A DNA stretch of 5,552 nucleotides from Balneolales bacterium (GTDB lineage Bacteria; Bacteroidota; Rhodothermia; Balneolales; Natronogracilivirgulaceae), in assembly GCA_007131625.1 (NCBI GenBank), contig SLQC01000258.1, forward strand, positions 1 to 5,552. Reading direction: 5' to 3'. Shown here piece after piece: positions 1 to 5,502 of the stretch. The notes beneath the pieces were generated by a model that was given only the letters and a program-made list of their open reading frames with translations, had not been told where the DNA came from and did not search any database. Position numbers and translations under genes: made by a program. Each line of letters begins with the position of its first letter. Position 1 is the stretch's first letter.

Positions 1-24
1 TCGTCATTATAACATTGAATTGCC

Positions 25-324
25 ATGATAGAACTGCATCGCCCGGAACAGGATAAATTTGCCGATGAAATCGACGACCGCCTGAATGCGATGGTTGTGG
101 CCTTTCGGTCGGTTGTGCATCCCGGATCGCCGGATAGTGATCGACAGAATTCCTCTCCACAAACATCCACTCCACTTCCGCACATCCGGGAGAGCGGAAA
201 GATGATATCCAGAAAGGAGGAGATTTTCACCTGGCTGGATGAGCTTGATCGGGAACTGCAGCAGCAGCGATCCGTGTCGGGCGACAGCTGCTACATAGAT
301 CCGGAAAGCGGAAAAATTTGTTGA
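25..324 (+). CDS. Small hypothetical protein, possible degenerate glutaredoxin/GST-N-like fold
   Basis: I do not recognise a named family for this 99-residue protein. An in-frame stop at 16-18 lies just before the ATG at 25, so the start is well constrained; no Shine-Dalgarno is visible in the 24 bases before it. The layout resembles a thioredoxin or GST N-terminal fold: a strand (MIELHR), a helix (residues about 9-22), a second strand (VVAFRSVVH, 24-32), a polar spacer, then a Leu-Pro pair (51-52) where such folds have their cis-proline, a strand, and a final charged helix (about 63-80). The usual CxxC or Ser/Cys active site after the first strand is absent (PEQDKF stands there). Instead two cysteines sit in the tail, at 89 (GDSCYIDP) and as the last residue, 99. 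No signal peptide or membrane segment is seen, so it is probably cytoplasmic. The DUF3127 gene follows on the same strand after 206 bases. The fold is inferred from pattern only. Confidence 0.7.
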   Translation: MIELHRPEQDKFADEIDDRLNAMVVAFRSVVHPGSPDSDRQNSSPQTSTPLPHIRESGKMISRKEEIFTWLDELDRELQQQRSVSGDSCYIDPESGKIC

Positions 325-384
325 CATAGTTCATGGATTTTTCCGGGTGATGTCTCATGATCATACCGAATAAAAAATTTCACC

Positions 385-416
385 TTTGAATCCTTCTTCC
401 CTACCCGTTATCTTTA
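385..416 (+). promoter_or_regulatory. Candidate Bacteroidota-type promoter for the DUF3127 gene
   Basis: TTTG at 385-388 and TATCTTTA at 409-416 are separated by 20 bases. This fits the TTTG / TAnnTTTG promoter pattern of Bacteroidota with one mismatch in the downstream element. Transcription would begin near 423, leaving a leader of about 108 bases. That leader includes the palindrome at 431-442 and a small hairpin (GGCAT/ATGCC, 487-500) about 30 bases before the ATG. The match is by eye only and such short elements occur by chance. Confidence 0.3.
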
Positions 417-430
417 CCTCCGTACTTTTC

Positions 431-442
431 AGGTCGCGACCT
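431..442. promoter_or_regulatory. Perfect 12-base palindrome, possible operator
   Basis: AGGTCGCGACCT is a perfect palindrome lying about 8 bases downstream of the start site implied by the candidate promoter and 88 bases before the DUF3127 ATG. A dimeric repressor could bind here. A palindrome of this length is expected about once in a random window of this size, so position rather than length is the argument. No regulator gene is visible in the window. Confidence 0.25.
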
Positions 443-530
443 ATTCAAATAAACATATAAGCAGGTCTCGGAATAATTTCTATCCCGGCATTATGATGCC
501 ATTAACAATTTTAACGACCAATTCAGTGCA

Positions 531-980
531 ATGGAACTCAGTATATCAGGTAAAGTGATCGATGTCCTCCAGGAAATGTCCGGCGAGGGTCGCAACGGGC
601 CATGGCGTAAACGGGACTTTATTATAGAGACTCAGGACAACTATCCCAAAACCATCTGCATGACTCAGTGGGGCGATCAGATCGATGCCACACAGGTGCA
701 AAAGGGTGATTTGATCAAAGCGCATATTGATATTCAGAGCAGGGAGTATAACGGCCGCTGGTACACGGATGTAAAGGCCTGGCGCGTGGAACAGGACAGC
801 GGGGCATCCGGTGGTAAAGAGCCGGACGGTCAATCTTCTATGGGAGTGGGCATTCCAGGTAAAGTACCCGAGGGAAATCGCTATTCGGGACAACCGAACA
901 ATGATCCGGCATCGTCACAGAGTTCCGGCGGCAATCCGTTCCAAATTAACGAAGATATCGACGACGATCTGCCATTCTGA
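531..980 (+). CDS. DUF3127 family OB-fold protein with SSB-like C-terminal tail
   Basis: This 149-residue protein matches the DUF3127 family. The first 87 or so residues form a compact beta-rich domain (MELSISGKVIDVL, then WRKRDFIIETQ, then REYNGRWYTDVKAWRVE) as expected of an OB-fold nucleic-acid-binding unit. Residues about 89-140 are a low-complexity linker rich in Gly, Ser, Pro, Asn and Gln. The chain ends in DIDDDLPF (142-149), which closely resembles the acidic tip of bacterial SSB (DDDIPF type) that docks DNA repair and replication partners. The whole layout is thus that of a small SSB. Known: DUF3127 has no firmly assigned function that I can cite. Inferred: it binds single-stranded DNA or RNA in the cytoplasm and recruits SSB-interacting proteins. 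It is not the canonical ssb gene, as the ordinary SSB core motifs are not seen. The ATG at 531 is chosen because the family domain begins right there; the leader is A/T-rich without a Shine-Dalgarno. Confidence 0.9.
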   Translation: MELSISGKVIDVLQEMSGEGRNGPWRKRDFIIETQDNYPKTICMTQWGDQIDATQVQKGDLIKAHIDIQSREYNGRWYTDVKAWRVEQDSGASGGKEPDGQSSMGVGIPGKVPEGNRYSGQPNNDPASSQSSGGNPFQINEDIDDDLPF

Positions 981-984
981 CGGA

Positions 985-1026
985 ATTGCATATTCGGGAT
1001 TGCACATTTGGGATTGCATATTCATG
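985..1026. repeat. Three-copy 14-base tandem repeat
   Basis: Three head-to-tail copies of 14 bases lie just after the DUF3127 stop: ATTGCATATTCGGG (985-998), ATTGCACATTTGGG (999-1012) and ATTGCATATTCATG (1013-1026). The second differs from the first at two positions and the third only at its last three bases. The array is non-coding and sits between convergent genes. Function unknown. Confidence 0.75.
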
Positions 1027-1057
1027 GTCAAGAGCTTTTTTGCAATATATGTCATAA

Positions 1058-1076
1058 CTATTTGATAGCTTTTTTT
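1058..1076 (+). terminator. Weak candidate intrinsic terminator after the DUF3127 gene
   Basis: CTAT (1058-1061) and ATAG (1065-1068) can form a short 4-bp stem with a three-base loop, followed by C and seven T residues (1070-1076). It lies about 80 bases after the DUF3127 stop and directly against the 3' end of the convergent asparaginase gene. The stem is A/T-rich and short, so it would be weak. A second T-run at 1035-1040 has no convincing stem before it. Confidence 0.25.
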
Positions 1077-1077
1077 C

Positions 1078-2127
1078 TCACTCCCAAATCGCCGTTTCAA
1101 ATCGTCCCTCCGAGTTTGCTGCTGCACGAAACATGCCGGGAGAGCTGTATTCGAATACGATATTGCCGTATTTGTCAACTGCGATGATTCCACCGTCGCC
1201 TTCATTGAGCTTATCGTGAATCACAATGCGTGCTGCCTCTTCCAGAGTTGCACCACTGTACTCCATGATAGCACAAACCTGATACGCCACAGCATTCCGG
1301 ATGAATTTTTCGCCGTGTCCGGTGGCCGATACCGCACAACTGTTGTTGTCAGCATAAGTACCGGCGGCGATAACAGGTGAATCACCAACTCGTCCCGGCT
1401 TTTTATTGGTCATCCCACCGGTGGATGTTCCGGCGGCCAAATTACCGTCGCGATCGAGGGCGGCCACACCAACAGTGCTGTAATTGTGACCGAGGATTAC
1501 CGCCGCCTGCTCCCGAGCCTGTTCAAGCTGTTTGCGCCGACGGTCAGTGCTGAAGTACCTGTTATCCACACGTTCGACATCTGTTCCGTCAGCGAACCGC
1601 TCGGCCCCGTCAGAGGCGAACATGACATGCCGACTCTCTTCCATCACCTTGCGAGCCAGTGTGATGGGATTCTTCACGGTCCGAACTCCGGCCACAGCTC
1701 CGGCGTTGAGGTCGCGTCCATCCATAATCGAAGCATCCAGTTCGTGCTTTCCTTCGCTGGTAAAAACAGACCCTTTACCAGCGTTGAACCACTCGTCATT
1801 TTCCAGATACCGGATGACCTCCTCCACCGCGTCCAGGCTGCTACGCCCGTCAACAAGCAGATCACGACCAATCTTAAGCGCCTCCTCCAGCGAAGCCAGA
1901 TAGCCGTCGCGCACTTCGGGTTCAATATTCCGTGATATCACACCTGCCCCGCCGTGCAGTGCAATAGCATATTCTTTTTGTTGCAGGGACTCGTCGGTTC
2001 GGGGTCCCGGATAGGCACAGGCGGTAATCAACCCTGTACTGAATAACAGAGCTAAAAATATCATAACGGATGGAATTTGCAATGAATTAATTGTGTCGGG
2101 ATTATTCATGATGATGGTGGTTTTCAT
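1078..2127 (-). CDS. Isoaspartyl peptidase / type III L-asparaginase, predicted lipoprotein
   Basis: An N-terminal-nucleophile hydrolase of the IaaA / plant-type asparaginase family, 349 residues from the ATG at 2127. It should self-cleave before Thr218 and then hydrolyse isoaspartyl dipeptides and L-asparagine. Visible motifs: HGGAG (58-62) at the start of the alpha subunit; STVG (217-220) holding the nucleophile; RVGDSP (246-251) and TSTGG (234-238) of the substrate pocket; TGHGE (269-273). The TVG form, with HGGAG at the front, favours this family over glycosylasparaginase. A hydrophobic stretch (MIFLALLFSTGLITAC) ends in a lipobox with Cys37, so the enzyme is probably a lipid-anchored envelope protein, whereas E. 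coli IaaA has no such signal. The residue before the nucleophile is Ser rather than the usual Gly. The frame extends to a GTG at 2157, but ATG 2127 gives a normal signal peptide with a lysine (MKTTII). It follows rlmN by 96 bases and may share its transcript. Confidence 0.9.
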   Translation of the reverse strand: MKTTIIMNNPDTINSLQIPSVMIFLALLFSTGLITACAYPGPRTDESLQQKEYAIALHGGAGVISRNIEPEVRDGYLASLEEALKIGRDLLVDGRSSLDAVEEVIRYLENDEWFNAGKGSVFTSEGKHELDASIMDGRDLNAGAVAGVRTVKNPITLARKVMEESRHVMFASDGAERFADGTDVERVDNRYFSTDRRRKQLEQAREQAAVILGHNYSTVGVAALDRDGNLAAGTSTGGMTNKKPGRVGDSPVIAAGTYADNNSCAVSATGHGEKFIRNAVAYQVCAIMEYSGATLEEAARIVIHDKLNEGDGGIIAVDKYGNIVFEYSSPGMFRAAANSEGRFETAIWE

Positions 2128-2130
2128 CCG

Positions 2131-2149
2131 GAATCCACACGTTGGATTC
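2131..2149 (-). promoter_or_regulatory. Seven-bp hairpin abutting the asparaginase start codon
   Basis: On the minus strand GAATCCA and TGGATTC pair perfectly around a five-base loop, ending three bases before the ATG at 2127. In mRNA this hairpin would cover the ribosome landing site of that start. If translation instead began at GTG 2157, the hairpin would lie in coding sequence. A weaker 6-bp inverted repeat (ATTAAC/GTTAAT, 2174-2196) lies further upstream in the same gap. Confidence 0.35.
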
Positions 2150-2223
2150 AAGATCACTGTGTTTGTATTTGGTATTAACGTATTTACACGGTTAATTTTG
2201 AATACATCAGGATCCCCGTGACA

Positions 2224-3282
2224 TTAGCTGCTCCGGATTGCCAGCTGTCCGCATCCCGCATCGATATCGTCACCACGGCTGCGCCGCACCATCACCCGCA
2301 CATCACGGCGGCTCAACTCCGAGATAAATCTGCCTAACCGGTCCTCTTTCGCCCGTTCCAGCATGACCCCCTCGACATTATTATACATGATAATATTCAC
2401 TTTCGACGGCACCCATTGTGCGACCTTTGCCAGCTTGCGGGCATCGTCGGGACCATCGTTGAACCGGTCAAACAAAAGATATTCATAGGTGACCGGCCGA
2501 CGCAACTTGCGATAATAGTATTCTATCACCTCCCTAAGTGCCTCGATATTCCGACTCTTATTGATCGGCATAATCTTGTTGCGTTTATCGTCATCGGCGG
2601 CATGCAGGGAAATCGCCAGAGGGAAGGGCTGCTCTTCATCAGCATACCGGCGGATCTGTTTGGTGAGTCCGACCGTTGAAATCGTGATCCGTTTTGGTGA
2701 GAGGTTGAATCCGAGCGGATCGCACAGAATGGCAGCGGAATCGACAACCGAACCGTAGTTGTGAAATGGTTCACCCATCCCCATATAAACGATGTTAGTG
2801 ATGCGCTTCCCGTACTCTTCCATTGCGATGGTATTGATCGCCAGCGCCTGACTGGTGATCTCGCCGATCGTCAGGTTCCGGTACAACCCCATTTTTCCGG
2901 TAGCACAGAATGTGCATCCGAAGACACACCCCACCTGAGAAGAGACACAAACTGTGAGCCGGTCGGCCACTCCGTCGTCAAAAAACTCCGGGATAAGCAC
3001 GGCTTCGATCAGCTTGTCGTCGTGTAGCCGGAAAAGGCATTTTACGGTTCCGTCTTTCGAACGGTTCATTGCCGCCCGCTTGCTCCCTTTCAATTCGGCT
3101 TTCTCCGCCAGACTCCCGCGAAGCATTGCCGGCAGATTGGTCATCTCATCAAACGATTTAGCATTTTTGTGGTGAATCCACTGAAATAGTTGATCCGAAC
3201 GATAGCGTTTGAGTCCGAGTTCATCACAAAAATCGGAGAGTTGCTGTTTGTTCAGCGCTGACAGGTTGATGCGTTGTGACAT
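2224..3282 (-). CDS. rlmN: Dual-specificity 23S rRNA/tRNA adenine C2-methyltransferase RlmN
   Basis: A 352-residue radical-SAM enzyme of normal family length. It methylates C2 of A2503 in 23S rRNA and of A37 in a set of tRNAs, in the cytoplasm. The radical-SAM cluster motif is CVFGCTFC, with Cys119, Cys123 and Cys126 as ligands. GMGEP (168-172) is the SAM-contacting motif. Cys344 in RGDDIDAGCGQL is the cysteine that carries the transient methyl group in the RlmN/Cfr mechanism. The N-terminal accessory region (about 1-90, FCDELGLKRYRSDQLFQWI) is the RNA-binding helical part. RlmN rather than Cfr is favoured by the DIDAGCGQL ending and chromosomal context. The frame can be extended to a TTG at 3312, but the ATG at 3282 gives the usual N-terminus and is preferred. 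No Shine-Dalgarno is seen. The asparaginase gene follows after 96 bases. All catalytic residues are intact. Confidence 0.96.
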   Translation of the reverse strand: MSQRINLSALNKQQLSDFCDELGLKRYRSDQLFQWIHHKNAKSFDEMTNLPAMLRGSLAEKAELKGSKRAAMNRSKDGTVKCLFRLHDDKLIEAVLIPEFFDDGVADRLTVCVSSQVGCVFGCTFCATGKMGLYRNLTIGEITSQALAINTIAMEEYGKRITNIVYMGMGEPFHNYGSVVDSAAILCDPLGFNLSPKRITISTVGLTKQIRRYADEEQPFPLAISLHAADDDKRNKIMPINKSRNIEALREVIEYYYRKLRRPVTYEYLLFDRFNDGPDDARKLAKVAQWVPSKVNIIMYNNVEGVMLERAKEDRLGRFISELSRRDVRVMVRRSRGDDIDAGCGQLAIRSS

Positions 3283-3316
3283 GAAAAGTGTGTTGGGATG
3301 GTGACAATACAACGGA

Positions 3317-3334
3317 ATGATTCCGGAAAATCAT
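3317..3334. promoter_or_regulatory. Interrupted palindrome in the rlmN leader
   Basis: ATGATTCCGGAAAATCAT contains perfect 6-base arms (ATGATT/AATCAT) around CCGGAA, with a perfect 8-base palindrome TTCCGGAA inside. It lies 34 bases upstream of the rlmN ATG. It could be an operator or an mRNA hairpin; nothing in the window decides which. Confidence 0.25.
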
Positions 3335-3347
3335 GCCCAAGGTGAAA

Positions 3348-3400
3348 AACGGGTTTGAATAACAGGTTTGAATAGAAGGTTTGCATAACGGGTTTGGAAT
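3348..3400. repeat. Four-copy 13-base tandem repeat upstream of rlmN
   Basis: Four head-to-tail copies on the plus strand: AACGGGTTTGAAT (3348-3360), AACAGGTTTGAAT (3361-3373), AGAAGGTTTGCAT (3374-3386) and AACGGGTTTGGAAT (3387-3400, one extra base). The core GGTTTG is invariant. The array lies 66 bases before the rlmN ATG, in its probable leader or promoter region. Units are too short and unspaced for a CRISPR array. Confidence 0.8.
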
Positions 3401-3517
3401 GAAACTTTCCCGGTTGGTTAGCAAAAAATATACAATCCGTCCAGATTGAAGGGTGTGTCACAGAAAAAGGCTGTCATGCAAGCGGTTGAGGAGATAGTTG
3501 CAGCCAACGCGCCGGTT

Positions 3518-3766
3518 TCATTGAGTAATCAGATTGCCATTGAAGGGTGAAAAATGAGTGCTTTCGCCTTCCTCTTCGCGGAAACGGAGTGGAACAATTA
3601 CGTTAATGTCGGCGGAATTTCCGATGTGAAGGGATTGCAACAACATCAGACCGGCCCAGGCAGTAAATGTACGGAAGCCAGGGCGGCAGAATCTTACCGG
3701 GGCCTCAATTCCGGTTGAGGCAGTTGATCGGTCAGAGTGGAAGTTGGAAATATTATAAGTCACCAT
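3518..3766 (-). CDS. Doubtful 82-residue hypothetical protein
   Basis: An open frame in the same direction as both flanking genes, from ATG 3766 to TGA at 3518, with an in-frame stop six codons upstream of the ATG. I do not recognise the product. It has a short hydrophobic stretch (FTAWAGLMLLQSL, about 34-46) and a charged segment (PLRFREEEGE). Codon third positions look somewhat gene-like, but the length is in the range that occurs by chance. It could be a real small gene, the tail of a decayed gene, or noise. Confidence 0.25.
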   Translation of the reverse strand: MVTYNISNFHSDRSTASTGIEAPVRFCRPGFRTFTAWAGLMLLQSLHIGNSADINVIVPLRFREEEGESTHFSPFNGNLITQ

Positions 3767-3790
3767 GCAAATATGTATAGAAAGCTAACA

Positions 3791-3805
3791 TTCCGGCGCC
3801 CGGAA
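3791..3805 (-). terminator. GC-rich hairpin downstream of the PHP gene, possible terminator
   Basis: TTCCGG and CCGGAA form a perfect 6-bp stem around a three-base loop, 61 bases after the PHP stop codon. There is no T-run after it on the minus strand, so if it acts in termination it is not a classic intrinsic terminator; it may instead stabilise the 3' end of the transcript. Confidence 0.25.
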
Positions 3806-3811
3806 AGAGAG

Positions 3812-3893
3812 CAGCCTGTCCAGCTGACTGAATTGCTAGATCATTGGAGACCTTCCTGTTAGCAGATTAATTGTGCGTAACCTGGACAGGCTG
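3812..3893. repeat. 12-bp inverted repeat spanning the PHP stop codon
   Basis: CAGCCTGTCCAG at 3812-3823 is the exact reverse complement of CTGGACAGGCTG at 3882-3893, with 58 bases between. The right arm lies inside the last codons of the PHP gene (Leu-Gln-Pro-Val-Gln); the left arm is in its 3' untranslated region. In mRNA the arms could pair into a long-loop stem around the stop codon. Confidence 0.55.
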
Positions 3894-5411
3894 AAGCCAT
3901 GCTTTCTCACGTTCTCCTTCCGCAAAATAATTCTCCTTAGGTTTCGAGGAGATGACCTTGGCGCGAACATACAGCTCGTCACCTCTGAATTGGTACTGCG
4001 CCTCCGTTCCGCTGACCTCTTCCAAAATTTCACCAATATCTCCGCTGTATCTTCGGGTGCGATCATGGCGTGCCTGTCCCTCTGAATCTACAAAATGCTC
4101 ACTCTTTGAGTCATATCCCCTTCGTGTACCAATAAACTGAATGGTGTAATCCACTCCATCCTCCGGCTCAATCTCTACAATGTAGCTACTTTCATCTGCT
4201 TCTACCGAATTGATGGTCACTCCCGTGCTGCTGTAAAAATCACCATTTTCCAACGCACGTACGATATGTTCAGGAGTAAGAAATTGGGTGCGAACCCGAA
4301 CCCAGCCCCGTCCAGGAACAGATCTTTCAGATGTGCCTGGTTCATAATTATGCGCATCGTCGGTCGCTACTCCATAGAGCAGGCCCAGATTCAATTCACC
4401 GAGGCGCCTGGTCAGTACTATATCCCAAACCCGGTCCAGGTCCTTGGTTCCATCGTCATCGCCAAAGTTGACAACCCCACGGTGACCGTTGTATACCTCA
4501 AACAAGCGCATATTCTCCACCGGCGCCATATCTTCAGCTGTAACAGCGGTTCGAAAATTGGGATGATTCAGGTGAGGAATCATCTCCTGACCCGTGCGGT
4601 TGCTTTGTTCAACTACAGCATCAATATTCAGGCGTATCGTTTCTTCAACGGAAGCTCCTGTTTGCGGCTCAATCAGATCCAGAATGTTGGTGGCATTTAC
4701 ATGAACGATATGTTCGCGCTCCGTAATCTCCTCCGACTCAATCATGATAAAACGTCCTGATTTTTCAAACAAAGCACGAACTTCATTCAGTGGCTTAAGG
4801 CGAATTTCCATTTGCCCATTGTCTTCCCGTGTTTCAACCCAGTCATCCCCGAATCGTTTCCTGTACAATTCGTAGACATCCTTGCCCCCACCCGGCTGGA
4901 TCCATTTTTCTCCGCGTGACAAAATATTATGATCCGAAAGGGAAAGAAAGTGATAGCCGTGTTCATAGTACCATTGAGTGACAATTTCTGGAAACTGATC
5001 ACCATCACTCCATAATGTGTGCGTGTGAAGATTTCCTTTCCACCAAAAATACCCGTCATCATCCGGTACAGGTGGTTCGTAGTGTCCGGCATCCTTTTGA
5101 AAGCTGTAGTCTACCTTTAAATGGGTATGGGTATGGCTGATATCTTCTATCGCATGAGCACGACTGTGATCATGCGAATGGGGATGAGGATGGGTATGTA
5201 ACAGAGTATCGGAAGAGGAATGAATATTTGGCTGCCCATCTGTCTGAGCATAACTATGTGCATGCGAATGAGTTGTTTGACTGTAAGCCAAGTTATAAGT
5301 ACTAAACAAAAATGTACAAACAAGCAAGAGTGCAAAAAATGGATCAGAATAAAACACTGATGTGTTACTTTTCGTGACAAATCGTATTTTTTTCATAATT
5401 TTGATAGGCAT
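3867..5411 (-). CDS. Secreted PHP-domain metal-dependent phosphoesterase with His-rich segment
   Basis: A 514-residue protein. Residues 1-44 form a signal peptide: basic start (KKIR), hydrophobic core (FFALLLVCTFLF, 25-36) and a likely cleavage after AYS44, so it should be exported. Residues 48-97 carry 14 histidines in HxH strings, a probable metal-binding stretch. The PHP domain spans about 125-395, with its metal-site motifs intact: HTHTLWSDG (His129, His131, Asp136), SDHN (Asp160, His161), Glu225/Glu227 in IESEE, PHLNHPN (His280, His283), FEVYNG (Glu305) and DDAH (Asp351, His354). Such sites bind two or three metal ions and hydrolyse phosphoester bonds. Residues about 396-514 look like a beta-rich C-terminal domain. 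The substrate is unknown. PHP domains also occur in DNA polymerase and histidinol phosphatase, but export and architecture argue against both. ATG 5411 is used; ATG 5396 (MKKIRF) is an equally plausible start and leaves the signal peptide intact. No Shine-Dalgarno is visible for either. Confidence 0.9.
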   Translation of the reverse strand: MPIKIMKKIRFVTKSNTSVFYSDPFFALLLVCTFLFSTYNLAYSQTTHSHAHSYAQTDGQPNIHSSSDTLLHTHPHPHSHDHSRAHAIEDISHTHTHLKVDYSFQKDAGHYEPPVPDDDGYFWWKGNLHTHTLWSDGDQFPEIVTQWYYEHGYHFLSLSDHNILSRGEKWIQPGGGKDVYELYRKRFGDDWVETREDNGQMEIRLKPLNEVRALFEKSGRFIMIESEEITEREHIVHVNATNILDLIEPQTGASVEETIRLNIDAVVEQSNRTGQEMIPHLNHPNFRTAVTAEDMAPVENMRLFEVYNGHRGVVNFGDDDGTKDLDRVWDIVLTRRLGELNLGLLYGVATDDAHNYEPGTSERSVPGRGWVRVRTQFLTPEHIVRALENGDFYSSTGVTINSVEADESSYIVEIEPEDGVDYTIQFIGTRRGYDSKSEHFVDSEGQARHDRTRRYSGDIGEILEEVSGTEAQYQFRGDELYVRAKVISSKPKENYFAEGEREKAWLQPVQVTHN

Positions 5412-5473
5412 TTTATATAGTTGAATTCTGATTTAATCAAGATTTACTGAATTATGTTGTAAAATTGTTACCG

Positions 5474-5502
5474 GAAAGTTAATATGTAGCAAAATCGGCA
5501 AA
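5474..5502 (-). promoter_or_regulatory. Candidate promoter of the PHP gene
   Basis: On the minus strand TTTG (5499-5502) is followed after 17 bases by TAACTTTC (5474-5481), a one-mismatch fit to TAnnTTTG. The spacing is a little short for the Bacteroidota pattern. It would start transcription near 5467 and give a leader of about 55 bases. One copy of the 11-base direct repeat lies inside it. Confidence 0.25.

Larger units (their letters stand above)
3283..3866. other. 584-base gap between the PHP gene and rlmN
   Basis: The gap between two minus-strand genes holds no confident gene. From the rlmN side it contains an interrupted palindrome (3317-3334), a four-copy 13-base tandem repeat (3348-3400), an A/T-rich stretch whose minus strand reads TATATTTT (3425-3432, a possible but poor promoter element), a doubtful 82-codon minus-strand frame (3518-3766), a 7-bp stem (GCCTCAA/TTGAGGC, 3702-3721), a 6-bp GC-rich stem (3791-3805) and the outer arm of a 12-bp inverted repeat (3812-3823). 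No RNA gene was recognised. Confidence 0.7.

Noticed and set aside
321..349. TTGACA at 321-326 as a sigma-70 -35 box
   Set aside because: No -10-like sequence lies at 16-18 bases; the hexamer overlaps the stop codon of the first gene and is probably chance.
1486..1935. 149-codon plus-strand open frame
   Set aside because: It lies wholly antisense to the asparaginase gene, whose product has complete family motifs. The frame is a by-product of that gene's codon use.
2128..2157. Ten-residue N-terminal extension of the asparaginase from a GTG codon
   Set aside because: ATG 2127 gives a better signal peptide, and the extension overlaps a perfect hairpin; not fully excluded.
3283..3312. Ten-residue N-terminal extension of RlmN from a TTG codon
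   Set aside because: The ATG at 3282 gives the usual family N-terminus and the extension adds nothing recognisable.
3348..3400. CRISPR array
   Set aside because: Units are 13 bases, directly abutting, with no spacers, and no cas gene is in the window.
3476..3550. Short plus-strand frame of about 24-31 codons (MQAVEEIVAANAPVSL...)
   Set aside because: The peptide looks mildly gene-like and could be a gene remnant, but it is too short to support and overlaps the end of the minus-strand frame at 3518.
3702..3721. 7-bp stem GCCTCAA/TTGAGGC as a structured RNA or terminator
   Set aside because: No T-run follows on either strand and no larger fold is evident; it falls within the doubtful 82-codon frame.
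4266..4760. 164-codon plus-strand open frame
   Set aside because: It lies wholly antisense to the PHP gene, which has intact catalytic motifs across this stretch. No recognisable domain or start context.
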